From assembly GCA_964019055.1 (NCBI GenBank), contig OZ025210.1, forward strand, positions 9,527,492 through 9,591,491: a DNA stretch of 64,000 bases, written 5' to 3'. Of the stretch, positions 22,028 through 32,974 are shown piece after piece. Made by a program: the position numbers and the translations under genes. This stretch comes from Anthopleura xanthogrammica. Its lineage: Eukaryota; Cnidaria; Anthozoa; Actiniaria; Actiniidae. Position 1 is the first letter of the stretch. Each line of letters begins with the position of its first letter. The notes below the pieces were generated by a model. The model made no database searches and was not told the DNA's origin. It saw only the letters and a program-made list of their open reading frames with translations.

Positions 22028-25000
22028 ATGAACAAATTTGAAGCGTGAGTATTGGTTGTTAGTGTGTTGTTGTCGGCCATGTTGGTGTGAGTTGTTGTTC
22101 AACTTTGATGATATATCGTTTGTAGCCTCAAGCTAGATGATTCCAATAACGATGACAGTACAGACGACAAGGAAGATGAAGATGGAGATAATTCAACGAA
22201 GGTGGGTGGATTGTTTTTTTTCTAGTTGGCTGCTATATTTCGTTTAGTACTGGATGTAAACATGGAGAACAGACGACAAAATAACACGAAAATATGGCAT
22301 TCAACTGCAAATTTAGCTGGATTTTTTCTTAAATTACTCGAATAAACCTGAAACCTAAACCTGAAACAACTTAAGCTTTATATATGAGGCTTTTTTAGAC
22401 TTAAAATCAGGAATAGGGTTTTGTAGAAAAGCTAGCTAGTGAATGTTGAGGTGAAAAATGAAACAGTCTGTAATGCACATATCAATGTTAAGCCAGAGGG
22501 GCTGTTTCGACTTCTTTCTAATCCATGTAGTAGCTTCAGCTTTGAATACTCTTAAAACAGAGCATTGATGGAAAGGTAAAGTGTGCACCACTGGCTTTCA
22601 TCGATAGCAGTTGAATTTCAACTGAAGGAACTACCGCCGTTAAATTCACTACTGAAATTACTCAACTGTTAGCACTGCCAAAAAAAAGATTGATCATGTT
22701 TTGAATTTCGGTAAACTCACATGCCCATTTGGAGCACTCCAATTGGTCACATACACTCGAGTACATGACCATTTGGACCATCCAAATGGTCATGTGAGTT
22801 AACCGAAATTAAAAATGCGATTGACTGTTTCTTTGGTGGTGTTAACAGTTGAGTAATTTTGGTAGAAGGTACAACTTTGTCTTTACCTTTACTTTACTGC
22901 CAACATTCCACACACTCTAAACACGTCCAATGCATTGGAATACATCTACACCGTGCATCATACACAACTGACATGATGTCAAGATGAGCATTCATCACAA
23001 GCGATCCAGGAAACCAGATCTCCGACTGCACAATTGTCATTCGGGTCAATCATTGCAGTTTAAAATCTAGTGGATGCGTATTTAAATGTTTTTAGGGACA
23101 TACCTCAGTGCTAGCTGTGCTTTAGCTTTTAATGTATTATAATAATTATTATATTTCTTATATTTATATATTTATTAATCTAGTTCTATTCATGTAGCTT
23201 TTAGCATGCTCTTCTTAGTTAATACAGCACTAAAAAACATTGAAAGCACACTTCTTTCATGCTTTTACCTTACTAAACTTGGTCTGGATAGGTGAAACTG
23301 TGACCTCACCCTTGAAAACAAACCTAGGCCTACAGTCTTGGTCCCTATTATATTCAAGACCTCAGGCAATTTTTTCCCTACCAGACCTAATTTACGCTAT
23401 ATACTGTATTTTGCACCATTGCCTTACTTTCATCAATCCTATTGTCACCAGTTTCCTCTTATTCAAGAGCCTGGAAGGTCAAAATCTTCTTGTAGATTAA
23501 TTGTCACATTGTAAATTGATGTGTGTCAATTATTTTGTTATCTTTAGGAAAATGGAACAAAAACACTTAATGCAGATACAGCTGATGAAGAAGAATGGAA
23601 AAAATACCAAGCAGAGGTACAAAGAAATAAATCCTTTGCATACTCGAAATGTTATCAATACCCTGAAACAACCCCTGGGCTGATCTAAGGCCAGGACAAG
23701 GCTAACTTACAGATCTAACCCTGAAACAACCCCTGGGCTGATCTAAGGCCAGGACAAGGTTAACTTACAGATCTAACCCTGAAAAAACCTCTGGGCTGAT
23801 CTAAGGTCAGGACAAGGTTAACTTACAAATTTAACCCTGAAACAACCTCTGGGCTGATCTAAGGCCAGGACAAGGTTAACTTACAGATCTAACCCTGAAA
23901 AAAACCTCTGGGCTGATCTAAGGCCAGGACAAGGTTAACTTACAGATCTAACCCTGAAACAACCCCTGGGCTGATCTAAGGCCAGGACAAGGTTAACTTA
24001 CAGATCTAACCCTGAAACAACCCCTGGGCTGATCTAAGGCCAGGACAAGGTTAACTTACAGATGTAACCCTGAAAAAACCTCTGGGCTGATCTAAGGTCA
24101 GGACAAGGTTAACTTACAAATCTAACCCTGAAACAACCTCTGGGCTGATCTAAGGCCAGGACAAGGCTAACTCACAGATCTAACCTTGAAACAACCTCTG
24201 GGCTAATCAGAGTAAGGCCAGCCTAACTCACAGATCGAACCCAGAAACAACCTCTGGGCTAATCAGAGTAAGGCCAGCCTAACTCACAGATCTAACCCTG
24301 AAACAACCTCTGGGCTAATCAGAGTAAGGCCAGCCTAACTCACAGATCTAACCCTGAAACAACCTCTGGGCTAATCAGAGTAAGGCCAGCCTAACTCACA
24401 GATCTAACCCTGAAACAACCTCTGGGATAATCAGAGTAAGGCCAGCCTAACTCACAGATCTAACCCTGAAACAACCTCTGGGCTAATAAAATGGTGAAGC
24501 CCATTTTCTATTTCCTCATGATAGTCTTATTTCACCATGTGAAGTTTGAAGAAGAAAAATCATGGGAAACACTTTTGCCCGAGAACGTCCTAAATGCGTG
24601 TATTGTGTTAACATCTTATTAATGTATGTGTTATAGGTTGAAGCTAAAGAAGTAAAACCAAACCCTGGAGAAAATCCTCTACAATGTCCTTATGTGTTCT
24701 GGTTTTCAAGACGACCGCCTGGTAAAATCCAGTCTCCTAGTAATTATGAAAACAACATCAAGATTGTGGGAAAATTTGCATCTGTAAGTATAAATTATTT
24801 TCTTATTTGGGTACCTTTCTAATAAATACAGTCATCTAGGTGTGAACACAAGACATCAAAACATGTTCTAACTGGCTTGTGAAACTCGTATGTTTGTCGG
24901 CTAAAATGTCAGCGTAAAAGGCGGTCTTGTTTGTAATCGACAAACATTGACGTTTTTAATTGACAAACATACAAGTTTCAGGATACAGTTAGAATATGTT

Positions 25001-27954
25001 TTGATGTCTAGTGTTCGCGCCTATATGCAAGCAACTGTATGTGATGTGAATAAGAAAAAGTGACAACTACTGTACAGTACATGCAATGAAGGACAAAAAC
25101 TAATCATGATGTACTGTGCATGTTTGATTGATGTCTGCAGGTGGAACAGTTCTGGTCATTTTACAGCTACATGGTTATGCCAGGAGAATTAACAGCACAT
25201 TGTGATATCCATTTGTTTAAAGATGGTATCAAGCCCATTTGGGAGGTACTGTACTCACTCTCAACTGCATCATATACAGTCATTTGAAAAAAAGTTGTCG
25301 CTAACCGGCTCTGCTACTACGCGATTGGGCCAAAGCGAAATATGGGAAGAAATCGCTGAAGTGCTTAATTATTCACTCTGAAGTAGTTGTTTTTGCTTAC
25401 TAATAAGATAATATAAGCAGCAACCCTTTAAATTTATGTCTTTGGGTTTTGCGAAAGGAAGACAAAAGTCAATATGAGTAATATTCATTGAAAGATGTTC
25501 CCAATTTTGAAACTGTTAAGTCATTAAAATACTATTTCGCCAGTGAATTTTTGTACTGTAAGCCCGCCACATTTCAACCACTTAAGTGATCTTTATCCAT
25601 ACTCCCATTCGGGCTAGTCTCTTAGTCGCGGAGCTGGTCAACGACAACGTTTTTTTCAAATGACTGTATACAGATGTATACCATAGTACTAAATAAATGC
25701 TCTTTGTCGTAAAGTCATGCCATACCGTACTATGTTACTATCCATGTTCTGTAGTAAAATAATGAGAAGAGGTTTGATTTGTAAGATGTTTTGCTTACAG
25801 GACGAAGCAAACAAATGTGGAGGAAAATGGATAGTGAGACTAAGGAAAGGATTAGCTTCAAGGTGCTGGGAAAACTTGGTATGTAACTGTCTTGGTCTTT
25901 ACCTTGTCAACTTTGTAATGCATACACCTATTTCAAAAAAGGTTGTCATTGCCAAAGGCAAAAGGCGATAGGTCATTCCAAGACGGAAAGGAATTATGGG
26001 TTATACAACAGATTTACTAAACATGAATAATTGAGGCCTCTAAAATGGTTTTGTAGACTACAAACAACACGGAATATCTCAACACTAACGTCCATGTTCT
26101 TGATGAGAATAAGAAGCAGTTATTCCAACTATTCTTGGATCTTGACCTATTTCCTATCGCCTACAGGTATGACAACCTTTTTTGAAATAGGTATATACTG
26201 TACAGTCTGTACTTGCGACAGTAATAGACTGACATGACATTGCTTGCATGCTTGTTGCTTGTCATGGCTGAGGCATGGTCATGGTCATGGTCATTACTTA
26301 CCCCCTTGTTTGTTGTTTGGTACAGGTACTTGCTATGTTAGGGGAGCAGTTTATGGTTGGATCTGAAGTTTGTGGTGCTGTTATTTCTATCAGATTTCAG
26401 GTAATACATTACTGCAGTCATATTTTACAGGGAAGCATTAGATGGACTAAGAATGATGGCTGGTCAATAGACCATGTCTGGCCAAATGCCTCTTAGGCCA
26501 GTCCTCTGTGTTGATCAGTCTATTGTGGCCAATCCTCATGTCCAGCCATTGATTAGCCATTATTGTTAGCCTTCAATAGATGCATCAAGAGTTCCGCGCT
26601 GCTGCTCAATGCGCATGCTCAGGGGATTAAAAAGTGGGATAATATTTTGTATAATATGCAATTTTTCGGCATATTTGATTCAGAATTCGCTTAACGGTAT
26701 GTGATCTTGAATATTTAGTGAAAATTGTACTTGACAAGAAAGATACAACTAAAATATAGCATATTTTACAAATTTTATCCCACTATTTAATCACCTGAGC
26801 ATGCGCATTGAGCAGCAGCGCGGAATTCTTGATGCGTGTATTTGGGTAACAAAATAGTTCAGTGTTTGGAAAGTGGTTGGCCAACTACTTACTGACCACT
26901 TGACCATATGGCACAGAATGAAAAACAAGCAACAGCCCACCTAAATTGTGGTGGTTTCTTTAGTTAGTGCTATTCACACCCTCTCTAGTATAGTACTCCA
27001 TTTCAAGAGTGTTTCAGGGTAAAGCTACAGTACATGGGTTAGAGAAGCTGTTGGTCTGCTGACAGTGAGCTAACTAGTCCTCTGATAGATATCCCTTTTG
27101 TCTTCTAAAGGAGGACATCATCTCTATTTGGAACAGAAATGCTTCAGATCAAGCAACCACAACAAGAATAAGGTTAGAGGACAAATTTCAAGAGTATATG
27201 GTGATATTGTAAAAACTTGGATATTAACTGACTGATTGCTTCTAGGGACACTCTCAAAAGAGTTCTTAACCTACCACCGAACACCATCATGGAGTACAAA
27301 GCTCATCAAGATAGTATGAAGTAAGTTTTTGGGAGTTTTTCATTATTGATAATAGAAATGACACTAATCGTGATGGTTTCTTTGTGTATGATGAAACAAA
27401 TAATGTGCTGTAATCTCACAAAGCTTGCATGCATCCCCAACTACATGTACTTGTAATCAGAAAGCGACATTTATTGACCGAATGCCAATGTGGCCGCCAA
27501 TTCATTATCATGATTTTTCAAATTCATATTTTTTTGACCACTACTTTAAAAATGAATTATAGATTAGAATAACATCAACAAAGTTAGAAAGTTTGAGACA
27601 AAAATATTAAATTCTTGAGAAGTTTTAGGAGGCTAGCAAGGAAACAGATCACTGAACCCATACAAATCTCTGTAATTTTGATTCCAAATAGCTTCACTTG
27701 AATTCAATTTATAGCAATAAAACTTTCCAAAAATACATATTTCTGCTTGCTCTTTCTGATGGTGGTGCTTATTTTTTAAGATTAGGTTTTTATTTCTGAA
27801 AGTCAATGGCAGCCATATTGGCATTCGGTCTACATACACTAACAGGCGTATAACAATTATTTGATGTCTCTTGCCCTATGTTTAATATCACTTGTTTTAT
27901 TTGATCAACAGAGATAATTCAAGCTTCAGAAACACCGATGTTTTTGTTAGATAA
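22028..27954 (+). CDS. EIF4E2: eIF4E2 / 4EHP, mRNA cap-binding translational repressor
   Basis: Ten coding exons: 22028-22044, 22126-22201, 23548-23616, 24637-24783, 25141-25245, 25801-25878, 26326-26400, 27111-27172, 27246-27320 and 27912-27954. They give 248 residues, close to the 245 of the human protein, in frame. The acidic N terminus (MNKFEALKLDDSNNDD) is followed by the eIF4E core. FWFSRR, GKFASVEQFWSFYSYM, KPIWEDEANKCGGKW and LRKGLASRCWENL are all family signatures. The cap-stacking Trp and cap-contacting Glu sit in IWEDEA. 4EHP competes for the 5' cap without binding eIF4G, and represses translation of selected mRNAs with partners such as GIGYF. The C terminus (about 14 residues from the last exon) diverges, as in other species. 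A 58/56-bp minisatellite fills intron 3. Confidence 0.95.
22657..22863. mobile_element. MITE in eIF4E2 intron 2
   Basis: ACTGAAATTACTCAACTGTT at the left is opposed by AACAGTTGAGTAATTTT at the right. The inner pair GGTAAACTCACATG / CATGTGAGTTAACC is also inverted. Confidence 0.7.
23655..24486. repeat. SINE-derived minisatellite, 58-bp then 56-bp units, in eIF4E2 intron 3
   Basis: Opens with TATCAATACCCTGAAACAAC, the reverse complement of the family terminus GTTGTTTCAGGGTATCGATA. About nine 58-base units (CTGATCTAAGGCCAGGACAA type) follow, then about six 56-base units (CTAATCAGAGTAAGGCCAGC type). Pairs and triplets of variants recur, so higher-order duplication has occurred. It is the same family as 6640-7612 but on the opposite strand. 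Confidence 0.85.
24839..25018. mobile_element. MITE in eIF4E2 intron 4
   Basis: GTGAACACAAGACATCAAAA at the left is mirrored by TTTTGATGTCTAGTGTTCGC at the right. Inner TGTTTGTCG / CGACAAACA segments also pair. Confidence 0.7.
25277..25666. mobile_element. Mariner-type MITE, family B (CAGTCATTTGAAAAAA ends), eIF4E2 intron 5
   Basis: Ends CAGTCATTTGAAAAAAAGTT and its inverse (AACGTTTTTTTCAAATGACTG), with TA on both flanks. Relatives with similar ends are at 33278-33586. Confidence 0.75.
25925..26193. mobile_element. Inverted-repeat element with a coding-like internal tract, eIF4E2 intron 6
   Basis: CACCTATTTCAAAAAAGGTT at the left and AACCTTTTTTGAAATAGGT at the right are inverted, with TA flanks. 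GGCGATAGG / CCTATCGCC pairs further in. Between about 26060 and 26166 one frame is open and reads like protein (NTEYLNTNVHVLDENKKQ). Confidence 0.65.
26581..26835. mobile_element. MITE in eIF4E2 intron 7
   Basis: GCATCAAGAGTTCCGCGCTG at the left is opposed by AGCGCGGAATTCTTGATGC at the right. The inverted match extends through CAATGCGCATGCTCAGG, about 43 bases per arm. Confidence 0.8.
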
Positions 27955-28248
27955 ATACTGTACCCAGATGAATTACTCCAACATTGTTTGTACTAGGTGG
28001 TAGAATAGAGTATGTATTCTAGATTATGGATTCCATCTGGCACCACCTGAACCGTTACAAGACCTGTCAATGAATGCATGCTATTCTAAATAACACAATA
28101 ACACATTATTACACATATATAATTTATAAAAGGTTACCATCTCCATCTGGTAACACCGATTGTTTTACAGTTTTAGTTTTTATTAAACTATTCCAAAGTT
28201 AAAGCTGTAACATTGCAAATTGTTCAGGTGGTGATGATTAACTCTGAC

Positions 28249-28254
28249 AATAAA
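28249..28254 (+). promoter_or_regulatory. Polyadenylation signal AATAAA for eIF4E2
   Basis: Lies about 295 bases after the eIF4E2 stop and about 45 bases before the end of the convergent ZNHIT6 coding region. The two 3' UTRs therefore meet or overlap here. Confidence 0.45.
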
Positions 28255-28296
28255 TGTTGAATCTTAATGAGTGTTTTTTATTGGAAATCTATAATA

Positions 28297-31200
28297 TTAT
28301 CCAGGAACACTTGATGAGTCATGTACTGTACTATGCGGTGTACTTGTTTGGGTACATGTATTCAGGATTGGATAGCTGTCAGTATACTCGGGTAGTATAA
28401 CATGTAATGATGGGAATTCAATAACTGTCTTTTCTGCTAAGTTCTGTTGTAAAGTTTGGCTTGTGTCCAACAAGTAGTACCTAGAAAACATAAAAGAAAG
28501 TATTCTTAAACATGGTACAGGTATAGACTCCTTGCAGCACGTCAGAATGCAGTTCAATTTGGAGGACAAAACAATAGGTTCCAATTCTAAGGAGATTGAA
28601 AGTCTTTTGTTTTGTCCTCCAAATTGAGCTGCTCTGATGTCATGTGAAAGGGGTCTATGCTTTAAAACTATCTTGCAAAGCAAGTATTTGTATGATTTTT
28701 TTACAATTAATTAACCAGATGATTGTAAGAAACCAGTTCCACAGAATAGCATGTTTGCATCAGACTTACTGTTCCTGGTTGGCTGGTTGGTACTCCTTTT
28801 TAAATAAGACACATATCTTATTAATATCCATCTGTAAGTAGGTTTTGAGCCTGCAAGGTGAAGTTAGAATATTATCTGATGCAAATCGACATTTGACATA
28901 AAAATAAGTATCGCTATTCTCCTATAATTTTGATCGGGAAAGAGCTGCCAATATCAACCTGTATTGTCGGCTCAGAATTGCTGCACGATACATGTAGGAA
29001 AATCCCGATACAAAACTTATTGCGATTTTGAGCCGCTAATATGGGTTATATTGATGGCATTGGAAGAAAATATATTCTGTATTGGCCTTCATCCCTTCGC
29101 GACTACAGTCAATATGGATTATATTTTCTCCCACCTAGCCGCCAATACAAACCCGTATTGGCGGCTCAAAATCGCAATAAGTTATAAGTAACAGTGAGTG
29201 TATACCTTTGCCGAATGACTGGATCACTTTTTTCAGGGTCTAGATATTTCTTCAGTAGGTCTGAGATGACTTCTTTTTCAGACACTCTAAAAGACAATGT
29301 TGTAAATCAGTTAAAAATGCACATGAACAGCCAATATCTCAGCCAATTTGATTCATTTATTTATCCATCCATCCACTGATGTATTCATTCTTTCAATCAT
29401 TGATTCATCTATCTATCCTCTCCCATCCCATCCATCCACTGATTCATGTAGTTTATTCCCGTGGGAAAAGTTTGATTGGGAGACAGCCGCCTATATAAAC
29501 CTGATAAACCTGTATTGTCCGCTCAGGCTTGCTGCACAATAGAAGAATCACAATACAAACATTGTAATTTTGAGCTGCCAATATGGGTTATATTGACAGC
29601 ATTGGAAGAAAATATATTCCGTATTTTCTCCCAACTAGCTGCCAATATAAACCTATATTGGCGACTCAAAATCACACAGTTATAAATTTGTAGCTATTGT
29701 TTAATGTATTAATAGTACTAACCTCTTGTCGATATATTCTGCATCAGCCTGTGGGAAGATCCACTTGACTCTCCACATGATCCTTTTTGCTCTAGTTCAT
29801 AATCACAATCATTAACTAGTTGACTCACTGATATATCTTTGTAGTATAATAAATAGAAATTATTTCATGGAAAGTGCTTTGTATGGGATTTTATTCACTC
29901 GTCGTTTGAATCGTAGAACTTACTCACTCGACCTTGCTCGTTTGTTCTATGACAAATAATAAATAAAATAAATAATAAATGAGAATTAACAGTGGAATCC
30001 ACTGAGTGTTTCTTCTTCCACTGCATTCCAATTGGAATTTAGAAGTTGATTTTTGAGGAGGGAGGAAAAACCTGAGAACCCGGAAAAACACTCAAAGCAC
30101 AGGAGAGAACCAAACAATAATAATAATTATTGGTGAATAAAATCCTGTACATCACACTTTCCATGAAATAATCTCTATATACATGAATGTCGTATTACTA
30201 GTACCTGTTGTCATAAGATGAAGTATTTAACATTCTCTTCTTCATACCAACAGGCATTAGTTTTAGCTTGACTCCACTTGCATGTGACTTTTTCAGGAGA
30301 TTTGTAGCCTTGAAATAAGATTGAAAACATATACTGTATATACTATATTAAACGGTCAAAGTGTTGAAACACATTTTAACTACTGGTACACTGTGACCTT
30401 ACACAAAAAAATGCAGACTGTCACGTTGATGCTTGGGATATATTTAAGTCGAGTGTTTGGATGGAAACTCAAAGAAATATGACTTTATATAGAAAATTGA
30501 GGAACGAATACTGTTACTTTATGGTTTTTTATTTCGGCTTGATCATCGATTGCAAAACTGGGATATCTTAGAATCCAAAATCATTTGTTGTCGGAAGTAC
30601 CTTTGAAGTTCTGTGAGAATGAGAATGAGATTCTAAAGATGCTTTACTAGTAATCAGATCATTAAAACTAAATGAAAACCATAAAGTATCAGTATTCTTT
30701 TCTTGATTTCCTATATAAAGACATATTTCTTCGAGTTTCCATCCAAACACTCGACTATATTCCAAACGGTTTGATTTGATGGAAGAGAAGCGGCAAACTC
30801 GCACACCAATAACAACAAAGTCGGGCGCGTAGCAATGAAATCGGTGGTATTAACAGCTGAGTGTAAAGCATTATTCCTTATTTATGTTTTTTTGCATAAG
30901 GTCTATATTTCACTTGTCACATTTTTCCTTCAGGTAACATTTAATGTTTAACATGAAGAAACATGTGAGTGTTACTGGTAAAAAAAAGTAAAAAAACAAT
31001 ACACCAGGGGATAAACACTATATTATGACTTTTATATTTTTCAATAACCTTGCAGCATAGCTTGATATGCTTGACATGTACTCACATTGCGATTGAAGTG
31101 CCTTGCCTTATTTGTTTGACTTGAATGTGCAGTGTATGCTATTCTTTCTGTATCTTCAAGGAATCTATAATCTAAAGAATGTGCAAAGGTAGAATAAAAA

Positions 31201-32451
31201 TGTAATGGCATTGAACCCAATTCATGGCTGACTTTATTTGCATTTCAGGATGGATCTTAAAAAATTCTGAATAAATGGTACAATGAGTAGGCACAACTAT
31301 AAGCTGTCATATATATTCTCTTCAGTATTTAATATTTCAGATTTTTATGCTCAATTCCTTTTTCTCTCTCTACCTTTCAATTATTATTAATATTATTCTA
31401 TCATTATATTCGATCATTATATTTTGTTTTCTTCCAATATTAACTTTTTATATATCCTATAATATTTAATATATATTGTATATTTATAGTTAAGAGGGCC
31501 ACCTAAAAATTATCAGCCTGGTAACAGTGTATCCTGATCAACTAATAAAGTTATTATTATTATTATTATTATTTATTTCCAAATTGCTTAACGTTTTGCT
31601 TACAAAATTCTTAGCTTACCGAGTCCAATCCTTGAACCTTGGGAAAACTAGAATGTATTCACTTTCACAATTTAAAGCGGATTAAATAAAAAAATCAAAA
31701 AAAAAATCAAAAAAAAAATCAACTAATCATAAGAGTTCTCCTGATGATGTGAGCAGTTCCAAGGAGGGCAATCTTCTGCATTTCTGCAATAGGAATGTCT
31801 CCTTGTAGTTTATTGACATACTGTTCAAGTCCTTTGTGTATCAACCCAAGTGCCCCGATAACAATAGGTATGGTTTTTGTTTCCATACCCCACATTTTTC
31901 TTATTTCTATTTCTAGATCTTTGTATTTGGAGAGTTTTTCTATCTGTTTTAAGGGCACATTTCTTTCCGCTGGGATTGACACATCAATTAGAAAACATTA
32001 TTATTATTATTATCATTATTATTATTATTATCATTATTATTATTATTATTATATTATTATCATGTGCACCTTACTGATACTGTTAAAGATCATCCTGATA
32101 TAAGTCTTATTCAAGATATCCTGTAAGCATTAGAGCACATGTATTGGTACATACCACTGGTTAAGTTATTTTCATTGTAATCACCCTTAGAGACGTATTT
32201 GGTCTTAGAGCGAATCCCAGTACAGCTAAACGTTTCCTTGTGATCTTTGACACACTGTAAACTAATGTATTTATAATCAGAATAAGAATACACTCAGATA
32301 ATTAATGAGTCAGTGTTATCACTAGATAAAGGGACAATTCATATTTTTACCTGCAAGTTCGTCTCAAACAGGAAGGACATCGATATTTCACACCCTCTTT
32401 ACCACAACTACCACAACTTTCGTTTTCTTTAGACTTGCTTTCACAAGCCAT
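28297..32451 (-). CDS. ZNHIT6: ZNHIT6 / BCD1, box C/D snoRNP assembly factor
   Basis: Eight coding exons: 32451-32351, 32261-32155, 31171-31086, 30308-30205, 29791-29723, 29286-29206, 28850-28770 and 28480-28297. They give 270 residues, in frame. Residues about 13-52 form a HIT zinc finger (CGSC, KYRCPSCLRRTC, C-x3-H-x5-C). Family-specific segments follow: DYRFLEDTERIAY, SGVKLKLMPVGMKKR, PQADAEYIDKR, KYLDPEKSDPVIRQR and EKTVIEFPSLHVIL. The protein helps assemble box C/D snoRNPs in the nucleus with NUFIP, SNU13 and R2TP. It lacks the long N-terminal extension of the vertebrate protein (about 470 residues), so it begins almost at the zinc finger. The gene is head-to-head with the Ig-TIR receptor. 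Introns contain two related duplicated repeats and a LINE fragment. Confidence 0.92.
28524..28660. mobile_element. Hairpin element in ZNHIT6 intron 7
   Basis: AGTTCAATTTGGAGGACAAA at the left is inverted at the right (TTTTGTCCTCCAAATTGAG), and TATAGACTCC pairs imperfectly with GGGGTCTATG at the ends. Confidence 0.6.
28945..29190. repeat. Repeat copy 1 flanking ZNHIT6 exon 6
   Basis: Contains CTGTATTGTCGGCTCAGAAT, AATATGGGTTATATTGATGG and CGTATTGGCGGCTCAAAATC. The last is the inverse of ATTTTGAGCCGCTAATATGG, so it is a palindromic element. A diverged second copy lies at about 29500-29690. Confidence 0.6.
29500..29690. repeat. Repeat copy 2 flanking ZNHIT6 exon 6
   Basis: Contains CTGTATTGTCCGCTCAGGCT and AATATGGGTTATATTGACAG, in the same orientation and order as the copy at 28945-29190. 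Exon 6 of ZNHIT6 lies between the two. Confidence 0.6.
30040..30125 (-). repeat. SINE body fragment
   Basis: GGAGGGAGGAAAAACCTGAG and GGAGAGAACCAAACAATAAT match the body of other copies in reverse orientation. Confidence 0.5.
31719..31994 (-). mobile_element. 3' end of a LINE (non-LTR retrotransposon) reverse transcriptase ORF
   Basis: The minus strand encodes about 92 residues beginning LIDVSIPAERNV and running through KYKDLEIEIRKMW, IPIVIGALGLIHKGL and LLGTAHIIRRTL to a stop. This is the C-terminal block common to many metazoan LINE polyproteins. A tail of repeated GATTTTTTT follows the stop, so the 5'-truncated copy inserted by its 3' end. It sits in ZNHIT6 intron 2. Confidence 0.8.
31986..32063. 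repeat. (ATT)n microsatellite
   Basis: Roughly 25 triplets with a few interruptions (ATC), adjoining the LINE fragment. A shorter (ATT)n tract lies at about 31552-31573. Confidence 0.95.
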
Positions 32452-32974
32452 TAATATAATTTTTATGAGGTAAAAACGTTATTTCCACGCTTTCACAATC
32501 AAATGTACGTGTGCACGTTTTCTGTGCGTTAAAAACACGTTTCGACCAGGCGTACCTCTTTATATGGTGGTAGACTGGATCCGAGAGGAACAGCAACTCG
32601 TGTTGACTCGACTTCCGGTCACATGACATATGTGTGTGTCATATCCTTGTTTTAGTCAGTCATGTCTCAGAAAATAGATTTGTCGAATATTTTGCTCGAT
32701 CTGAACCTAAAACTTTTTCTTTTCCTTTATAGTATAAATACAGTAATTTGGTGCCGTGTTTGGTAAGTATTACTTGTCTGTCGTCGTTAAATATCTTATT
32801 TTCAAAACCTTATCTTGTGGACTGAATTCCATCAAACCCACATGATTTACTATCCATTTACTGCATGTTTTAAAATGCGAAGCCGCAAGGGTGCGCATCT
32901 GTATTGGATTTTACAAAAATGGCTTTCAAATACACAATTTCTTCTTGTTATTTTTTAGAGTAAATGTCAGCACG
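32452..32974. promoter_or_regulatory. Shared 5' region between ZNHIT6 and the Ig-TIR receptor
   Basis: 523 bases separate two divergent start codons. A T-rich acceptor-like TTTTTTAG at about 32951-32958 may end a 5' UTR intron of the receptor. A bidirectional promoter is inferred from spacing only. Confidence 0.45.

Noticed and set aside
6731..24486. CRISPR-like arrays
   Set aside because: The tandem arrays at 6.7-7.6 and 23.7-24.5 kb are contiguous minisatellite units without unique spacers, in a spliced animal genome.
26057..26166. Possible extra eIF4E2 cassette exon (acceptor TTTTGTAG, donor CAG|GTATG)
   Set aside because: Length 110 would break the frame between exons 6 and 7, the flanking exons already join to a complete 4EHP core, and the tract lies inside an inverted-repeat element.
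31795..32103. Plus-strand ORFs of 102 and 66 codons
   Set aside because: They run over the antisense of a LINE fragment and an (ATT)n tract (poly-Tyr/poly-Ile).
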